From assembly GCF_902506575.1 (NCBI RefSeq), contig NZ_LR732544.1, forward strand, positions 3,628,957 to 3,664,663: a stretch of DNA of 35,707 bases, written 5' to 3'. The translations under genes and the position numbers were made by a program. How positions within the stretch are numbered: the first letter of the stretch is position 1; each line of letters opens with the position of its first letter. The notes beneath the pieces were generated by a model. The model did no database searches, was not told the origin of the DNA, and worked only from the letters and a program-made list of their open reading frames with translations. Of this stretch, positions 7,982 to 16,698 are shown in pieces. This DNA comes from Streptomyces mexicanus (GTDB taxonomy: Bacteria; Actinomycetota; Actinomycetes; Streptomycetales; Streptomycetaceae).

Positions 7982-8083
7982 CGGCCGTACCCGGTGCTGA
8001 TGCGCGCATCTCGGCGCATCGGCGTCCCTCACTCTTCGCACGCCGCCGATCAGGACGGCGGCTCCTGGAAGGAACTCTTTCAA

Positions 8084-9217
8084 GTGAAGCTTCAGCGCAT
8101 GAACCGGCGGGCCCTCGCTCTCGGCGCTCTCGCCGTCTCCGGCGCCCTGGCCCTCACGGCGTGCGGCTCCGACAACAACAGCGGCAAGGAGGGCGGCTCC
8201 GGCAGCTCCTCCGCCGCGGCTGCCCCGGGCTCGGTCAAGTGCGACAGCGCCAAGGGCCAGCTGCAGGCGTCCGGTTCGTCGGCGCAGAAGAACGCCATCG
8301 ACGCCTGGGTCAAGAACTACGGCCAGGCCTGCAAGGACGTGCAGATCAACTACAACCCGACCGGTTCGGGCGCGGGCATCACCGCGTTCCTCCAGGGCCA
8401 GACCGCCTTCGCCGGTTCCGACTCGCCGCTGAAGCCGGAGGAGATCGAGCAGTCCAAGAAGGTCTGCTCCGGCGGCCAGGCCATCGACCTGCCCATGGTC
8501 GGCGGCCCGATCGCGATCGGCTTCAACGTGCCGGGCGTGGACAGCCTCACCCTCGACCCGTCGACCATCGCCAAGATCTTCAACGGCAAGATCACCAACT
8601 GGAACGACGAGGCCATCAAGAAGCTCAACCCGAGCGCCAAGCTGCCCGACCTGAAGATCCAGGCCTTCCACCGCTCCGACGAGTCCGGCACCACGGACAA
8701 CTTCACCAAGTACCTGATCGCCACCGCCAAGAGCGACTGGCCGTACTCGGGCGGCAAGGCCTGGCAGGCCAAGGGCGGCCAGTCCGCGCAGGGCTCCTCG
8801 GGCCTGGCCCAGCAGGTCAAGCAGACCTCCGGCGCGATCTCCTACTTCGAGCTGTCGTACGCCTCCGACGGCGTCAAGACCGTCGACCTGAAGACCGACG
8901 CCGCCACCCCGGCCAAGGCCACCGTCGAGAACGCCACCAAGGCCATCGCCTCCGCGCAGGTCACCGGCACCGGCAAGGACCTGGCGCTGAAGCTGAACTA
9001 CGCGCCCAAGGAGGACGGCGCCTACCCGCTGACCCTGGTCACCTACGAGATCGCCTGTGACAAGGGCAACAAGGCCGCCACCCTGCCGGCCGTGAAGTCC
9101 TTCCTGTCCTACATCGCCTCCGAGGACGGCCAGAAGCAGCTGACCGGCGCCTCCTACGCGCCGATCCCCGACGAGATCATCGCCAAGGTCCGCACCACCA
9201 TCGAGGGCCTGAGCTGA
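8084..9217 (+). CDS. pstS: PstS, phosphate-binding lipoprotein of the high-affinity Pst transporter
   Basis: I choose GTG 8084 (protein begins VKLQRMNRRA) because GGAAGGAA lies 9 nt upstream; the frame upstream contains the promoter. The product is 377 aa. The lipoprotein signal ends in LTAC with Cys27, then a Ser/Gly-rich linker tethers the protein to the membrane. The periplasmic-binding fold includes phosphate-contacting stretches typical of PstS: QASGSSAQKNA, GAGITAFLQG, AGSDSPL and RSDESGTTDNF. It captures orthophosphate outside the cell and passes it to PstC/PstA. First gene of pstSCAB, directly behind the PHO box, so expression should rise under phosphate limitation through PhoRP. Confidence 0.96.
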   Translation: MKLQRMNRRALALGALAVSGALALTACGSDNNSGKEGGSGSSSAAAAPGSVKCDSAKGQLQASGSSAQKNAIDAWVKNYGQACKDVQINYNPTGSGAGITAFLQGQTAFAGSDSPLKPEEIEQSKKVCSGGQAIDLPMVGGPIAIGFNVPGVDSLTLDPSTIAKIFNGKITNWNDEAIKKLNPSAKLPDLKIQAFHRSDESGTTDNFTKYLIATAKSDWPYSGGKAWQAKGGQSAQGSSGLAQQVKQTSGAISYFELSYASDGVKTVDLKTDAATPAKATVENATKAIASAQVTGTGKDLALKLNYAPKEDGAYPLTLVTYEIACDKGNKAATLPAVKSFLSYIASEDGQKQLTGASYAPIPDEIIAKVRTTIEGLS

Positions 9218-9327
9218 GCTGAGCGTGCGGCCGGGTCCCGCTGTACGCACGGGACCCGGCCGCACCGTCCGGTGCACCGCCGCCAGGAGCCGCGAGACGA
9301 CGCAGGCTCCGCAGACCGGAGAACCCG

Positions 9328-10335
9328 ATGGAGATATCCACACAGCACACAGACCCCGCTCCGCCGCTCGCGGCGCCGAGCACGGCCGTCGGCAAGCGCG
9401 CCGCGAGGGGCGCGACCCGCCCCGGCGACCGCATCTTCCTCGGCCTGTCCCGCGGGTCGGGCATCCTGCTCCTGGTGATCATGGCCGCGATCGCGGTCTT
9501 CCTCACCTACCGGGCCGCCCTCGCCATCAGCAAGGACGACGGCAACTTCCTGACCACCTTCGAGTGGAACACCGGCCTGCTGCCGGCGAAGTTCGGCATC
9601 GCCGTGCTCGCCTTCGGCACGGTCGTCTCCTCGATCGTCGCCATGGCCCTGGCGGTCCCGGTCGCCGTGGGCATCGCGCTGTTCCTCACCCACTACGCGC
9701 CGCGCCGGCTGGCCGGCCCCATCGCCTACGTGATCGATCTGCTGGCCGCCGTGCCCTCGATCGTCTACGGCCTGTGGGGCGCCCTGGTGCTCGTACCGCA
9801 CCTGAGCGGCCTGTACGGCTGGCTCGACGCCTACCTCGGCTGGACCGGGATCCTGTCCTGGCAGGGCGGCGCGCCGCGCTCGCTGCTCACCGTGGGCATC
9901 CTGCTGGCGATCATGATCCTGCCGATCATCACCAACGTCAGCCGCGAGGTCTTCCGGCAGGTGCCGCGCATGCACGAGGAGGCCGCCCTCGCCCTCGGCG
10001 CCACGCGCTGGGAGGTGATCCGCATGGCGGTGCTGCCCTTCGGCCGCTCCGGTGTGATCTCCGCCTCCATGCTCGGCCTGGGCCGTGCGCTGGGCGAGAC
10101 GATGGCCGTGGCCACCGTGCTCTCCCCGACCTTCGACATCCAGGCCAGCCTGCTCGACCCGGGCGGCGGCACCTTCGCCCAGAACATCGCGAGCAAGTTC
10201 AACGAGGCCACCGAGTTCGGCCAGGACGCGCTGATCGCCTCCGGTCTCGTGCTGTTCGTGATCACCCTGCTCGTCAACGGCGCGGCCCGCATGATCATCA
10301 ACCGCCGCAAGGAGTACTCGGGGGCCAACGCATGA
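9328..10335 (+). CDS. pstC: PstC, phosphate ABC transporter permease
   Basis: ATG 9328 follows GGAGAA. The 335-aa product has a charged cytoplasmic N-terminus of about 45 residues and six predicted helices. The cytoplasmic EAA-type loop (EEAALALGATRWEVIRMAVL, about residues 216-235) docks on the ATPase. RALGETMAVA is the characteristic PstC region in a late helix. Together with PstA it forms the phosphate channel. The stop overlaps the pstA start as ATGA (10332-10335), which couples translation of the two subunits. The gap of 110 nt to pstS is the largest within the operon; processing or partial termination there could favour PstS over the membrane subunits. Confidence 0.95.
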   Translation: MEISTQHTDPAPPLAAPSTAVGKRAARGATRPGDRIFLGLSRGSGILLLVIMAAIAVFLTYRAALAISKDDGNFLTTFEWNTGLLPAKFGIAVLAFGTVVSSIVAMALAVPVAVGIALFLTHYAPRRLAGPIAYVIDLLAAVPSIVYGLWGALVLVPHLSGLYGWLDAYLGWTGILSWQGGAPRSLLTVGILLAIMILPIITNVSREVFRQVPRMHEEAALALGATRWEVIRMAVLPFGRSGVISASMLGLGRALGETMAVATVLSPTFDIQASLLDPGGGTFAQNIASKFNEATEFGQDALIASGLVLFVITLLVNGAARMIINRRKEYSGANA

Positions 10336-11396
10336 GCACGCCAGCCGTCACCGACCGCACCACCGGCTCGCTGCGCGGCGGCAGCCTGCCCCGGTGGTTC
10401 CCGCTCGCCGTCATCGCCGCCTCGATCGTCGTCGCCGTGGCCATCGGCCTGGGCACGGGCCTGCACAGCAAGGTGCAGTGGGGGCTGATCGCCGCGATCC
10501 TCGCCGTCCTGGGCACCTACGTCGTCGCCGCCCGCGTGGAGGGCCGCCGGCAGGCCAGGGACCGCATCGCCACCAGCCTGGTCTGGGTCTGCTTCCTGCT
10601 CGCCGTCATCCCGCTGGCCTCCCTGATCTGGGCCACGGTCAAGCGCGGCGTGAAGGTCCTGGACGGCTACTTCCTCAGCCACTCCATGGCCGGCGTCGCC
10701 GACACCGAGCCCGGCGGCGGCATCTACCACGCCCTGCTCGGCACGCTGGAGCAGGTGGGCCTGGCCACCGTGGTCGCCGTGCCGATCGGTGTGCTGACCG
10801 CGATCTACCTGGTGGAGTACGGGCGGGGGGCGCTCGCCCGGGCCGTCACCTTCTTCGTCGACGTCATGACCGGCATCCCCTCGATCGTCGCCGGCCTGTT
10901 CGTCCTCAGCTTCTGGATCCTGATCCTCAAGATGGGCTACTCCGGCTTCGCCGGCTCGCTCGCCCTGGCGATCCTGATGATGCCCGTGGTGGTCCGCTCC
11001 ACCGAGGAGATGCTCAAGCTCGTGCCGAACGAGCTGCGCGAGGCCTCCCTCGCCCTCGGCATCCCGAAGTGGCGCACCATCCTGAAGGTGGTCCTGCCGA
11101 CCTCGCTCGGCGGCATCGCCACCGGCGTGATGCTCTCCATCGCGCGCATCACCGGTGAGACCGCTCCCGTCCTGCTGCTGGTGTGGGGGACGAACTTCAT
11201 CAACTCCAACCCCTTCAGCGACCCGCAGGCCTCGCTGCCGCTGTTCATCTACCAGCAGTACGCCAACAGCTCCGGCTCCGGTGCGGCCTACGACCGGGCC
11301 TGGGCGGCGGCCCTCACCCTCATCGCCTTCGTGATGATCCTCAACCTGGTGGCGCGCGGCATCGCCCGCTGGAAGGCGCCCAAGACCGGTCGCTGA
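10332..11396 (+). CDS. pstA: PstA, phosphate ABC transporter permease
   Basis: Start ATG 10332 overlaps the pstC stop. The 354-aa protein is longer than many PstA because of two extra N-terminal helices (about residues 23-65) before the usual six. The EAA-like loop is at [20 protein letters not shown], and [16 protein letters not shown] is a family signature. Pairs with PstC. No sign of truncation. Confidence 0.95.
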   Translation: MSTPAVTDRTTGSLRGGSLPRWFPLAVIAASIVVAVAIGLGTGLHSKVQWGLIAAILAVLGTYVVAARVEGRRQARDRIATSLVWVCFLLAVIPLASLIWATVKRGVKVLDGYFLSHSMAGVADTEPGGGIYHALLGTLEQVGLATVVAVPIGVLTAIYLVEYGRGALARAVTFFVDVMTGIPSIVAGLFVLSFWILILKMGYSGFAGSLALAILMMPVVVRSTEEMLKLVPNELREASLALGIPKWRTILKVVLPTSLGGIATGVMLSIARITGETAPVLLLVWGTNFINSNPFSDPQASLPLFIYQQYANSSGSGAAYDRAWAAALTLIAFVMILNLVARGIARWKAPKTGR

Positions 11397-11442
11397 CGCG
11401 GCCCGAGAAGCGACTGAGACGACCGGAAGTGAAGAAGTAATC

Positions 11443-12219
11443 ATGGCCAAGCGAATCGATGTGAGCGGGCTCACCGCCTACTACGGTGCCCACAAGGCGA
11501 TCGAGGACATCTCGATGACCATCGAGCCGCGTTCGGTGACGGCGTTCATCGGGCCGTCCGGCTGCGGCAAGTCCACGTTCCTGCGCACGCTCAACCGGAT
11601 GCACGAGGTCACCCCGGGCGGCCGGGTCGAGGGCAAGGTGCTGCTGGACGCCGAGGACCTGTACGGCGCCGGGGTGGACCCCGTGTCGGTGCGGCGCGAG
11701 GTGGGGATGGTCTTCCAGCGGCCGAACCCCTTCCCCACCATGTCGATCTTCGACAACGTGGCCGCCGGGCTGCGGCTGAACGGCGTCACGAAGAAGAGCG
11801 AGCTGAACGACGTCGTCGAGAAGTCGCTCAAGGGCGCCAACCTCTGGAACGAGGTCAAGGACCGCCTGAACAAGCCGGGCGCCGGGCTCTCCGGCGGTCA
11901 GCAGCAGCGGCTGTGCATCGCCCGCGCGATCGCGGTCGAGCCGAAGGTGCTGCTCATGGACGAGCCGTGCTCCGCCCTGGACCCGATCTCGACGCTCGCC
12001 ATCGAGGACCTGATCGGCGAGCTGAAGGAACGGTTCACGATCGTCATCGTGACGCACAACATGCAGCAGGCGGCGCGCGTGTCGGACCGTACGGCGTTCT
12101 TCAACCTCGCCGGGGTGGGCCAGCCGGGCCGGCTGATCGAGATCGACGACACCGAGCGGATCTTCTCCAACCCCTCGGTGCAGGCGACGGAGGACTACAT
12201 CTCCGGCCGCTTCGGCTGA
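11443..12219 (+). CDS. pstB: PstB, phosphate ABC transporter ATPase
   Basis: The 258-aa product starts ATG 11443, 46 nt after pstA with only a weak GAAG-type ribosome site. Walker A is GPSGCGKST (37-45), the Q-loop lies in [10 protein letters not shown], the signature is LSGGQQQR (149-156), Walker B is VLLMDEP (169-175) and the switch His is in VTHNMQQA. The short TM-independent fold and the phrase [14 protein letters not shown] are typical of PstB. It energises phosphate uptake and, in many bacteria, also signals to PhoR; no PhoU-type gene is in this operon. Confidence 0.96.
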   Translation: MAKRIDVSGLTAYYGAHKAIEDISMTIEPRSVTAFIGPSGCGKSTFLRTLNRMHEVTPGGRVEGKVLLDAEDLYGAGVDPVSVRREVGMVFQRPNPFPTMSIFDNVAAGLRLNGVTKKSELNDVVEKSLKGANLWNEVKDRLNKPGAGLSGGQQQRLCIARAIAVEPKVLLMDEPCSALDPISTLAIEDLIGELKERFTIVIVTHNMQQAARVSDRTAFFNLAGVGQPGRLIEIDDTERIFSNPSVQATEDYISGRFG

Positions 12220-12291
12220 CCGGCGAGCGGCCCCGGACGTTCTCGGACCCCTCGCGGTGCTGCATGGCGGTGCCACCGTGAGGACGCAGAA

Positions 12292-12322
12292 GGGCCCGCC
12301 CCCGTGATCCGGGGGCGGGCCC
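12292..12322. terminator. Strong bidirectional terminator between pstB and pit
   Basis: A perfect 13-bp stem (12292-12304 with 12310-12322) closes a 5-nt loop. It lies between the converging 3' ends of pstB and the phosphate transporter gene and can serve both strands. Confidence 0.85.
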
Positions 12323-12355
12323 GCGCGTCGTGCGCCCGCCCGTGCGGGCGGCCTC

Positions 12356-13354
12356 CTACAGGAACACCAGGTTGATCACCCAGAAGACGACCGCGGAGAC
12401 GATCGCGGCGGCCGGCATGGTGATGAACCAGCCCAGCACGATGTTCTTCGCCACGCCCCAGCGGACCGCGTTGACCCGCTTGGTCGCGCCCACGCCCATG
12501 ATCGCCGAGGTGATCACGTGGGTGGTGGAGATCGGCGCCTTGAACAGGAACGCCGTGCCGAACATGATCGACGCGCCGGTGGCCTCCGCCGCGAACCCCT
12601 GCGGCGGGTCCAGCTCGATGATCTTGCGGCCCAGGGTGCGCATGATGCGCCAGCCGCCCGCGTAGGTGCCCAGCGACAGCATCAGGGCGGAGACCAGCTT
12701 CACCCACACCGGGATCGGGTCGCCGTAGGTCTCGACGCCGCCGATGACCAGGGCCATCACCACCACACCCATGGTCTTCTGGGCGTCCTGCAGGCCGTGC
12801 CCGAGCGCCATGCCGGCCGCCGAGACGGTCTGCGCGATGCGGAAGCCGCGCTTGGCCTTGTGCGGGTTGGTCCGGCGGAAGATCCACATGATGGCCGTCA
12901 TGACCAGGTAGCCGACGATCAGGCCGACGACCGGCGAGAGGAACATCGGGGTGACGACCTTGTCGACCACGCCCGACCAGTGCACGGCCGTGCCGCCGGC
13001 GAGGGCCGCCCCGACCAGGCCGCCGAACAGGGCGTGCGAGGAGGACGAGGGCAGGCCGAAGTACCAGGTGATCAGGTTCCAGACGATCGCGCCGAGCAGC
13101 GCCGAGAAGAGGATCCCCATGCCCTGGCCGCCGGCGGGGGTCTCGATCAAGCCCTCGCTGACGGTCTTGGCGACGCCGCTGCCGAGGAAGGCGCCGGCGA
13201 GGTTCATCACCGCGGCCATGCCCAGCGCGGCCCGCGGGGTCAGCGCGCGGGTCGAGACGGAGGTGGCGATGGCGTTGGCGGAGTCGTGGAATCCGTTGGT
13301 GTAGGCGAAGCCCAGGGCGACCAGAACGGTCAGGATCAGAGCGAAGGTGTCCAT
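12356..13354 (-). CDS. pit: Low-affinity inorganic phosphate transporter, Pit family
   Basis: The 332-aa product starts ATG 13354. The Pit signature occurs near the N-terminus (YTNGFHDSANAIATSVSTRA), and a related half-motif appears in the second half (SSSSHALFGGLVGAALA and ISTTHVITSAIMG). About ten hydrophobic helices span the membrane. It moves metal-phosphate by proton symport. It is downstream of and 7 nt from the DUF47 gene, a pairing known across bacteria in which the DUF47 protein modulates Pit activity. In S. coelicolor the equivalent gene is called pitH2. No GTTCACC-type direct repeat was found upstream of the pair, in contrast to pstS. Confidence 0.93.
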   Translation of the reverse strand: MDTFALILTVLVALGFAYTNGFHDSANAIATSVSTRALTPRAALGMAAVMNLAGAFLGSGVAKTVSEGLIETPAGGQGMGILFSALLGAIVWNLITWYFGLPSSSSHALFGGLVGAALAGGTAVHWSGVVDKVVTPMFLSPVVGLIVGYLVMTAIMWIFRRTNPHKAKRGFRIAQTVSAAGMALGHGLQDAQKTMGVVVMALVIGGVETYGDPIPVWVKLVSALMLSLGTYAGGWRIMRTLGRKIIELDPPQGFAAEATGASIMFGTAFLFKAPISTTHVITSAIMGVGATKRVNAVRWGVAKNIVLGWFITMPAAAIVSAVVFWVINLVFL

Positions 13355-13361
13355 GGACGCC

Positions 13362-13982
13362 TCAGGACTCCTTGACCGCGATGGTCTCCACCGTGTTCGC
13401 CACGTGCTCGAAGGCGTCCGCCGCCTCCTCCAGTACGTCCACGATCTGCTTCAGCTTGAGCACCTCGATCGCGTCGTACTTGCCGTTGAACAGGTGGGCG
13501 AGGAGCTTGCGGTGGATCTGGTCCGCCTGGTTCTCCAGGCGGTTCACCTCGATCCAGTACTCCGTGAGGTTGTCCATCGTGCGCAGGTGCGGCATGGCCT
13601 CGGCGGTCAGCTCCGCCGCCCGGGCCAGCACCTCGATCTGCTGCTCGACGCCCTTGGGCAGTTCCTCGACGTTGTAGAGGACGACCAGGTCGACGGCCTC
13701 CTCCATGAAGTCCATGATGTCGTCCAGGGACGACGCGAGGGAGTAGATGTCCTCGCGGTCGAAGGGCGTGATGAACGAGGAGTTCAGCTGGTGGAAGATC
13801 GCGTGCGTCGCGTCGTCGCCTGCGTGTTCCGCGGCCCGCATACGCTCTGCGATCTCGGCCCGGGCGGAAGCGTCCGCCCCGAGCAGTTCCATCAGGAGTT
13901 TCGAGCCCGTGACGATGTTGTCCGCGGACGCGGCGAACATGTCGTAGAAGCTCGTCTCCCTGGGGGTCAGACGAAAGCGCAC
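13362..13982 (-). CDS. DUF47/PhoU-like partner of the Pit transporter
   Basis: The product is 206 aa from GTG 13982, preceded by GAGGACC. It is all-helical, with two PhoU-like bundles. Acidic metal-binding repeats of the PhoU type are visible as EHAGDDATH (first half) and LENQADQIHRKL (second half). FITPFDREDIYSLASSLDDI is the typical DUF47 signature. Family members bind Fe or other metals and act on the adjacent Pit transporter. First gene of the leftward pair with pit; a dyad TGATGC-TAAGC-GCATCA lies just upstream (about 14016-14032) near a possible -10. Confidence 0.88.
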   Translation of the reverse strand: MRFRLTPRETSFYDMFAASADNIVTGSKLLMELLGADASARAEIAERMRAAEHAGDDATHAIFHQLNSSFITPFDREDIYSLASSLDDIMDFMEEAVDLVVLYNVEELPKGVEQQIEVLARAAELTAEAMPHLRTMDNLTEYWIEVNRLENQADQIHRKLLAHLFNGKYDAIEVLKLKQIVDVLEEAADAFEHVANTVETIAVKES

Positions 13983-14142
13983 GTGGGGTCCTCGGGGTGC
14001 TTCGGTTTCGGTCAGGGTGATGCTAAGCGCATCATCCGGCCACGGCTAAGAGCCAGGGGCTCTCAGGGGGCCGTTCCCCAGTGTCGCCCATCGCCAACGG
14101 TGGTCGGTCGTGAGGGGCCCCTCCCCCGGAAAATTCGGTACG

Positions 14143-14163
14143 ATATACCCGCCAGGGGTATAT
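14143..14163. promoter_or_regulatory. CsoR operator in the csoR promoter
   Basis: Perfect 8-bp arms ATATACCC and GGGTATAT are separated by 5 nt (GCCAG). This is the pseudo-palindromic GTATACCC-type site bound by actinobacterial CsoR. It overlaps a -10-like TACGAT at about 14139-14144, so binding would block csoR transcription. A 12-bp palindrome GAGGGGCCCCTC lies at 14112-14123. Confidence 0.85.
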
Positions 14164-14208
14164 TCGGGCCCCGGGGCCTTATGACGGTGTACCGACAGGG
14201 AGGACGCG

Positions 14209-14571
14209 ATGACGACCACCGAGGCCGACGTGCCGGCGCCCTCCGGGGCCACCGTTCAGGACACGTCCGGGGACGGGCACGAGCACGCCACCTACGGCTA
14301 CCACCAGCAGAAGGACGAGCACCTCAAGCGGCTGCGCCGGATCGAGGGGCAGATCCGCGGGCTGCAGCGGATGGTCGACGAGGACGTCTACTGCATCGAC
14401 ATACTCACCCAGGTCTCCGCCTCCACCAAGGCCCTGCAGTCCTTCGCGCTGCAGCTGCTGGAGGAGCACCTGCGCCACTGCGTGGCCGATGCGGCCGTCA
14501 AGGGCGGCGCCGAGATCGACGCGAAGGTGGAGGAGGCCACCAAGGCGATCGGGCGGCTGCTGCGCACCTGA
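14209..14571 (+). CDS. csoR: CsoR, copper(I)-sensing transcriptional repressor
   Basis: The 120-aa product starts ATG 14209 behind GGGAGGA; an in-frame stop shortly upstream rules out a much longer start. It has a His-containing polar N-terminal tail and then the DUF156 helical core beginning LKRLRRIEGQIRGLQRMVDE. The Cu(I) ligands form the C-H-C triad: Cys62 (DVYCID), His87 and Cys91 (EEHLRHC). Apo-CsoR represses, and copper binding releases DNA. The operator just upstream shows autoregulation. No copper ATPase or chaperone gene is beside it here, so its other targets must lie elsewhere in the genome. Confidence 0.93.
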   Translation: MTTTEADVPAPSGATVQDTSGDGHEHATYGYHQQKDEHLKRLRRIEGQIRGLQRMVDEDVYCIDILTQVSASTKALQSFALQLLEEHLRHCVADAAVKGGAEIDAKVEEATKAIGRLLRT

Positions 14572-14587
14572 GCGGCCCGGGGGTGGG

Positions 14588-14761
14588 TCAGGCGGTGTCG
14601 CCGCGGCGTTCCTCGGCGACCCGCAGCACCTCGTCGATGCTCTCCAGACTGAGCCGCTCGTGGGCCGCCGAGGCGGCGATGATCAGCTCTCCGCACAGCT
14701 CGATCTCGGCGAGGGCCACGTGGTCCTGCACCGTCGTACCGCCGACCGGAGCCACGCGCAC
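14588..14761 (-). CDS. Small conserved-looking protein, about 57 aa, unknown function
   Basis: The coding part reads VRVAPVGGTTVQDHVALAEI, then a mostly helical acidic stretch ending VAEERRGDTA. GGAGAAGAG precedes two adjacent GTG codons (14764 and 14761); either may be the start. Further upstream the frame turns into Pro/Arg-rich sequence without gene character. The helical segment around LCGELIIAASAAHERLS and the spacing of leucines suggest a small soluble helical protein. It converges with csoR, 16 nt apart. Not recognised. Confidence 0.6.
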   Translation of the reverse strand: MRVAPVGGTTVQDHVALAEIELCGELIIAASAAHERLSLESIDEVLRVAEERRGDTA

Positions 14762-14949
14762 CACCTCTTCTCCGCCGTCACCGGATGCCGGGTCCCGTCG
14801 CCGTCCGGGCCTGCCGCCGTGCGCCCCGGGCCGGGGCGGCGGTGGCAGCAGGACGCGGCGACAGGACCCAGGGTAGGGAGCGGGCCGTGCGCCGCGCATG
14901 GCACGGAAGGGCTAGTTCGCCGGTCATTTCCGGCCGGTCCGGCGCCGGT

Positions 14950-15783
14950 TCAGGGTGCGGCGATCCGCCCGGTGTAGATGTCCTTCGCCTCCGGCAGCGT
15001 CACGTTCACCGGGGTGCCGAACGCGTACAGCAGCGTGGTGGCGAAGACCGCCACGGTGTTCTCGCGGCGGCCGTTGACGAAGGCGAAGCGCTGGCGCAGC
15101 TTGCGGACGCGGCCCTGGTCGTCGAGGTAGACGTCGAACGGGACCTCGGCCGTGGCGAACCCTTTCGCCGCCGCCCGCAGCGCCGCCGCGTCGGACGCCG
15201 CGGCGCTGCGCGCCGCCAGCGCGAGGTCGGCCGTGCCGCGGTAGTGCCGCACCGCGACCCCCGCCACCTGGGTGTCGCCCACGAAGTCCGCCGTGCGCGT
15301 GCCGCGCAGCACCTCGGCCGCGGCGTAGGGGTCGGTGGCGCCGCCGGTGACGAGATTGCCGTCGGACAGCGTGGCCGTCTCCACCCGCACCCACTTGTCG
15401 GCCGGGACGCCCGCGCCCCGGTTCTTCATGAACAGCGCGCCGGGGGCGAGGAGTTCGGTGATCGGCTGGTGCTCGGGGGTCCCGGTCGGGTCCTGCGGCA
15501 GCACCACCGTCAGCCGGCCGCGCTGCCGGCGGAAGTCGTATCCGCCCTCGCCGCGGATCGTCACCCGGGTCCCGCCGGTCGCCATCTCCATCGACGTACG
15601 GGCCTGCGCGCTGCCCGCCTCGCGCAGGGCGTCGGGGGCCTGGCGCAGGGTCTGCACCGGGTCGGTGGCCGCGCGCGCGTCCTGGGCGGCGGCACCGCCA
15701 CCGGAGCATCCGGTGGCACCGGCGCAGATCACCAGACCCGCCGCGAGCACCGCCGCCGTCTGCCGCCGCTGCCCCTCAGCCAT
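14950..15783 (-). CDS. Lipoprotein of the LolA/LppX-like fold, unknown role
   Basis: The 277-aa protein starts ATG 15783. Its signal peptide ends in GATGCSGG, with lipidated Cys26, followed by an Ala-rich linker. The mature part alternates short strands in the pattern of lipoproteins of the LppX/LprG and LolA-like superfamily: SMEMATGGTRVTIRGEGGYD, RLTVVLPQD, VRHYRGTADLALAARS and VPFDVYLDDQGRVRKLRQRF. That fold holds lipid or glycolipid between sheets and helices at the outer face of the membrane. Substrate unknown. Alone on its strand, with the small gene at 14588-14761 downstream by about 190 nt. Confidence 0.75.
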   Translation of the reverse strand: MAEGQRRQTAAVLAAGLVICAGATGCSGGGAAAQDARAATDPVQTLRQAPDALREAGSAQARTSMEMATGGTRVTIRGEGGYDFRRQRGRLTVVLPQDPTGTPEHQPITELLAPGALFMKNRGAGVPADKWVRVETATLSDGNLVTGGATDPYAAAEVLRGTRTADFVGDTQVAGVAVRHYRGTADLALAARSAAASDAAALRAAAKGFATAEVPFDVYLDDQGRVRKLRQRFAFVNGRRENTVAVFATTLLYAFGTPVNVTLPEAKDIYTGRIAAP

Positions 15784-15944
15784 CGCCCGCCTACCCCCAG
15801 CCGCTCGCGTCCGTCGGGCCCCGCGTCGTTCGGCTCGACGACGGGTCGTCCGGTTAACGACCGGTAGGGAACGCCGTCACGCCCCGGGCCGGGCACGCGG
15901 ACGCGGCAACCCGCCGTTCACCTGGACCGGTTAGCGTCGTCACC

Positions 15945-16163
15945 GTGGCGCGACAAGAGGGGACCGGCCTCGCCCGGCGGCAGCAGCAGCCGGAGCGGCC
16001 CGCACGTCCCGAGCACCCCGGGGAAGAGCCCGCACATCGCACGGTGACCGTCGAACAGGGGCGGTTCTGCCTGGCCCGGTGCAGCTGCGGCTGGCGCGGC
16101 CCGGCCCGCCGGGCACGCAGCCTGGCCCGCACGGACGCGGAGGCGCACGCACGGGAGGCGTGA
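15945..16163 (+). CDS. 72-aa protein with a CxC Trp-rich C-terminal motif
   Basis: It starts GTG 15945. No ribosome site is seen, but TAGCGT at -13 to -8 would fit a leaderless transcript. The N-terminal 30 residues are polar (Gln/Pro/Glu). The C-terminal part, TVEQGRFCLARCSCGWRGPA followed by an Ala/Arg helix and EAHAREA, looks like a conserved core: three Cys (two as CSC), a Trp-Arg-Gly-Pro turn and a helix ending with His. This could be a small zinc site of Cys/Cys/Cys/His type. I know similar unnamed proteins in Streptomyces but no function. Confidence 0.65.
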   Translation: MARQEGTGLARRQQQPERPARPEHPGEEPAHRTVTVEQGRFCLARCSCGWRGPARRARSLARTDAEAHAREA

Positions 16164-16275
16164 GGGGCGCGTCCGGGAATGCGGGGGGCTTGAGCGGCGA
16201 TGAGGGCGGCGCGAACGCGCCCGTGCGGCGCGGCCGTTCGGTGTGCGGGCGGGCGGGCCGACGGACGGCTCGGGC

Positions 16276-16698
16276 TCAGGCCGGGCGTACCGCTGCCAGC
16301 ACCTCGTCGATCAGGGCGCGGTCGCGGAACTGGGTCAGCCGGGCCCGCGCGGCGTCCGGCGGCAGCCACCGCAGCCGGTCCACCTCCTTGGTGGGGGTGA
16401 AACGGCCCGCGGTTGCCTCGGCCGCCCAGTACCGCACCTGCTTGGGGCGGCCGCCCGCCATGTAGTGGACGGTGCTCAGTTCCGCGCCGGGCACGGCCGT
16501 GTACCCGGTCTCCTCCGCCACCTCGCGCAGGGCGCCCGCGAGCGGGTCCTCACCGCGTTCGAGCTTGCCCTTGGGCCAGGACCAGTCGTCGTACTTGGGC
16601 CGGTGGACCAGGCACAGCTCCAGGGCGCCGTCCACCGGCGAGCGGCGCCACAGCACACAGCCGGCCGCGCGGACGACACCGTCGTGCGCGGAGGTCAC
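16276..16698 (-). CDS. Nudix hydrolase (MutT type)
   Basis: The 140-aa product starts GTG 16698, overlapping the CHAD gene stop as GTGA (16695-16698). The Nudix box is complete: G-x5-E-x7-REVAEETGY within GKLERGEDPLAGALREVAEE. It hydrolyses a nucleoside diphosphate linked to another group. In mycobacteria, relatives with a second histidine-phosphatase domain clean 8-oxo-dGTP or dinucleoside polyphosphates; that second domain is absent here. Position as the last gene of a ppk-CHAD operon suggests a substrate with a polyphosphate chain, such as Ap4A, ppGpp-like compounds or inorganic polyphosphate itself. Confidence 0.9.
   Translation of the reverse strand: MTSAHDGVVRAAGCVLWRRSPVDGALELCLVHRPKYDDWSWPKGKLERGEDPLAGALREVAEETGYTAVPGAELSTVHYMAGGRPKQVRYWAAEATAGRFTPTKEVDRLRWLPPDAARARLTQFRDRALIDEVLAAVRPA

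Noticed and set aside
13983..14110. PHO box ahead of the DUF47-pit operon
   Set aside because: Searched for GTTCACC/GTTAACC-like direct repeats on the minus strand; none found. Only a short TGATGC...GCATCA dyad is present.
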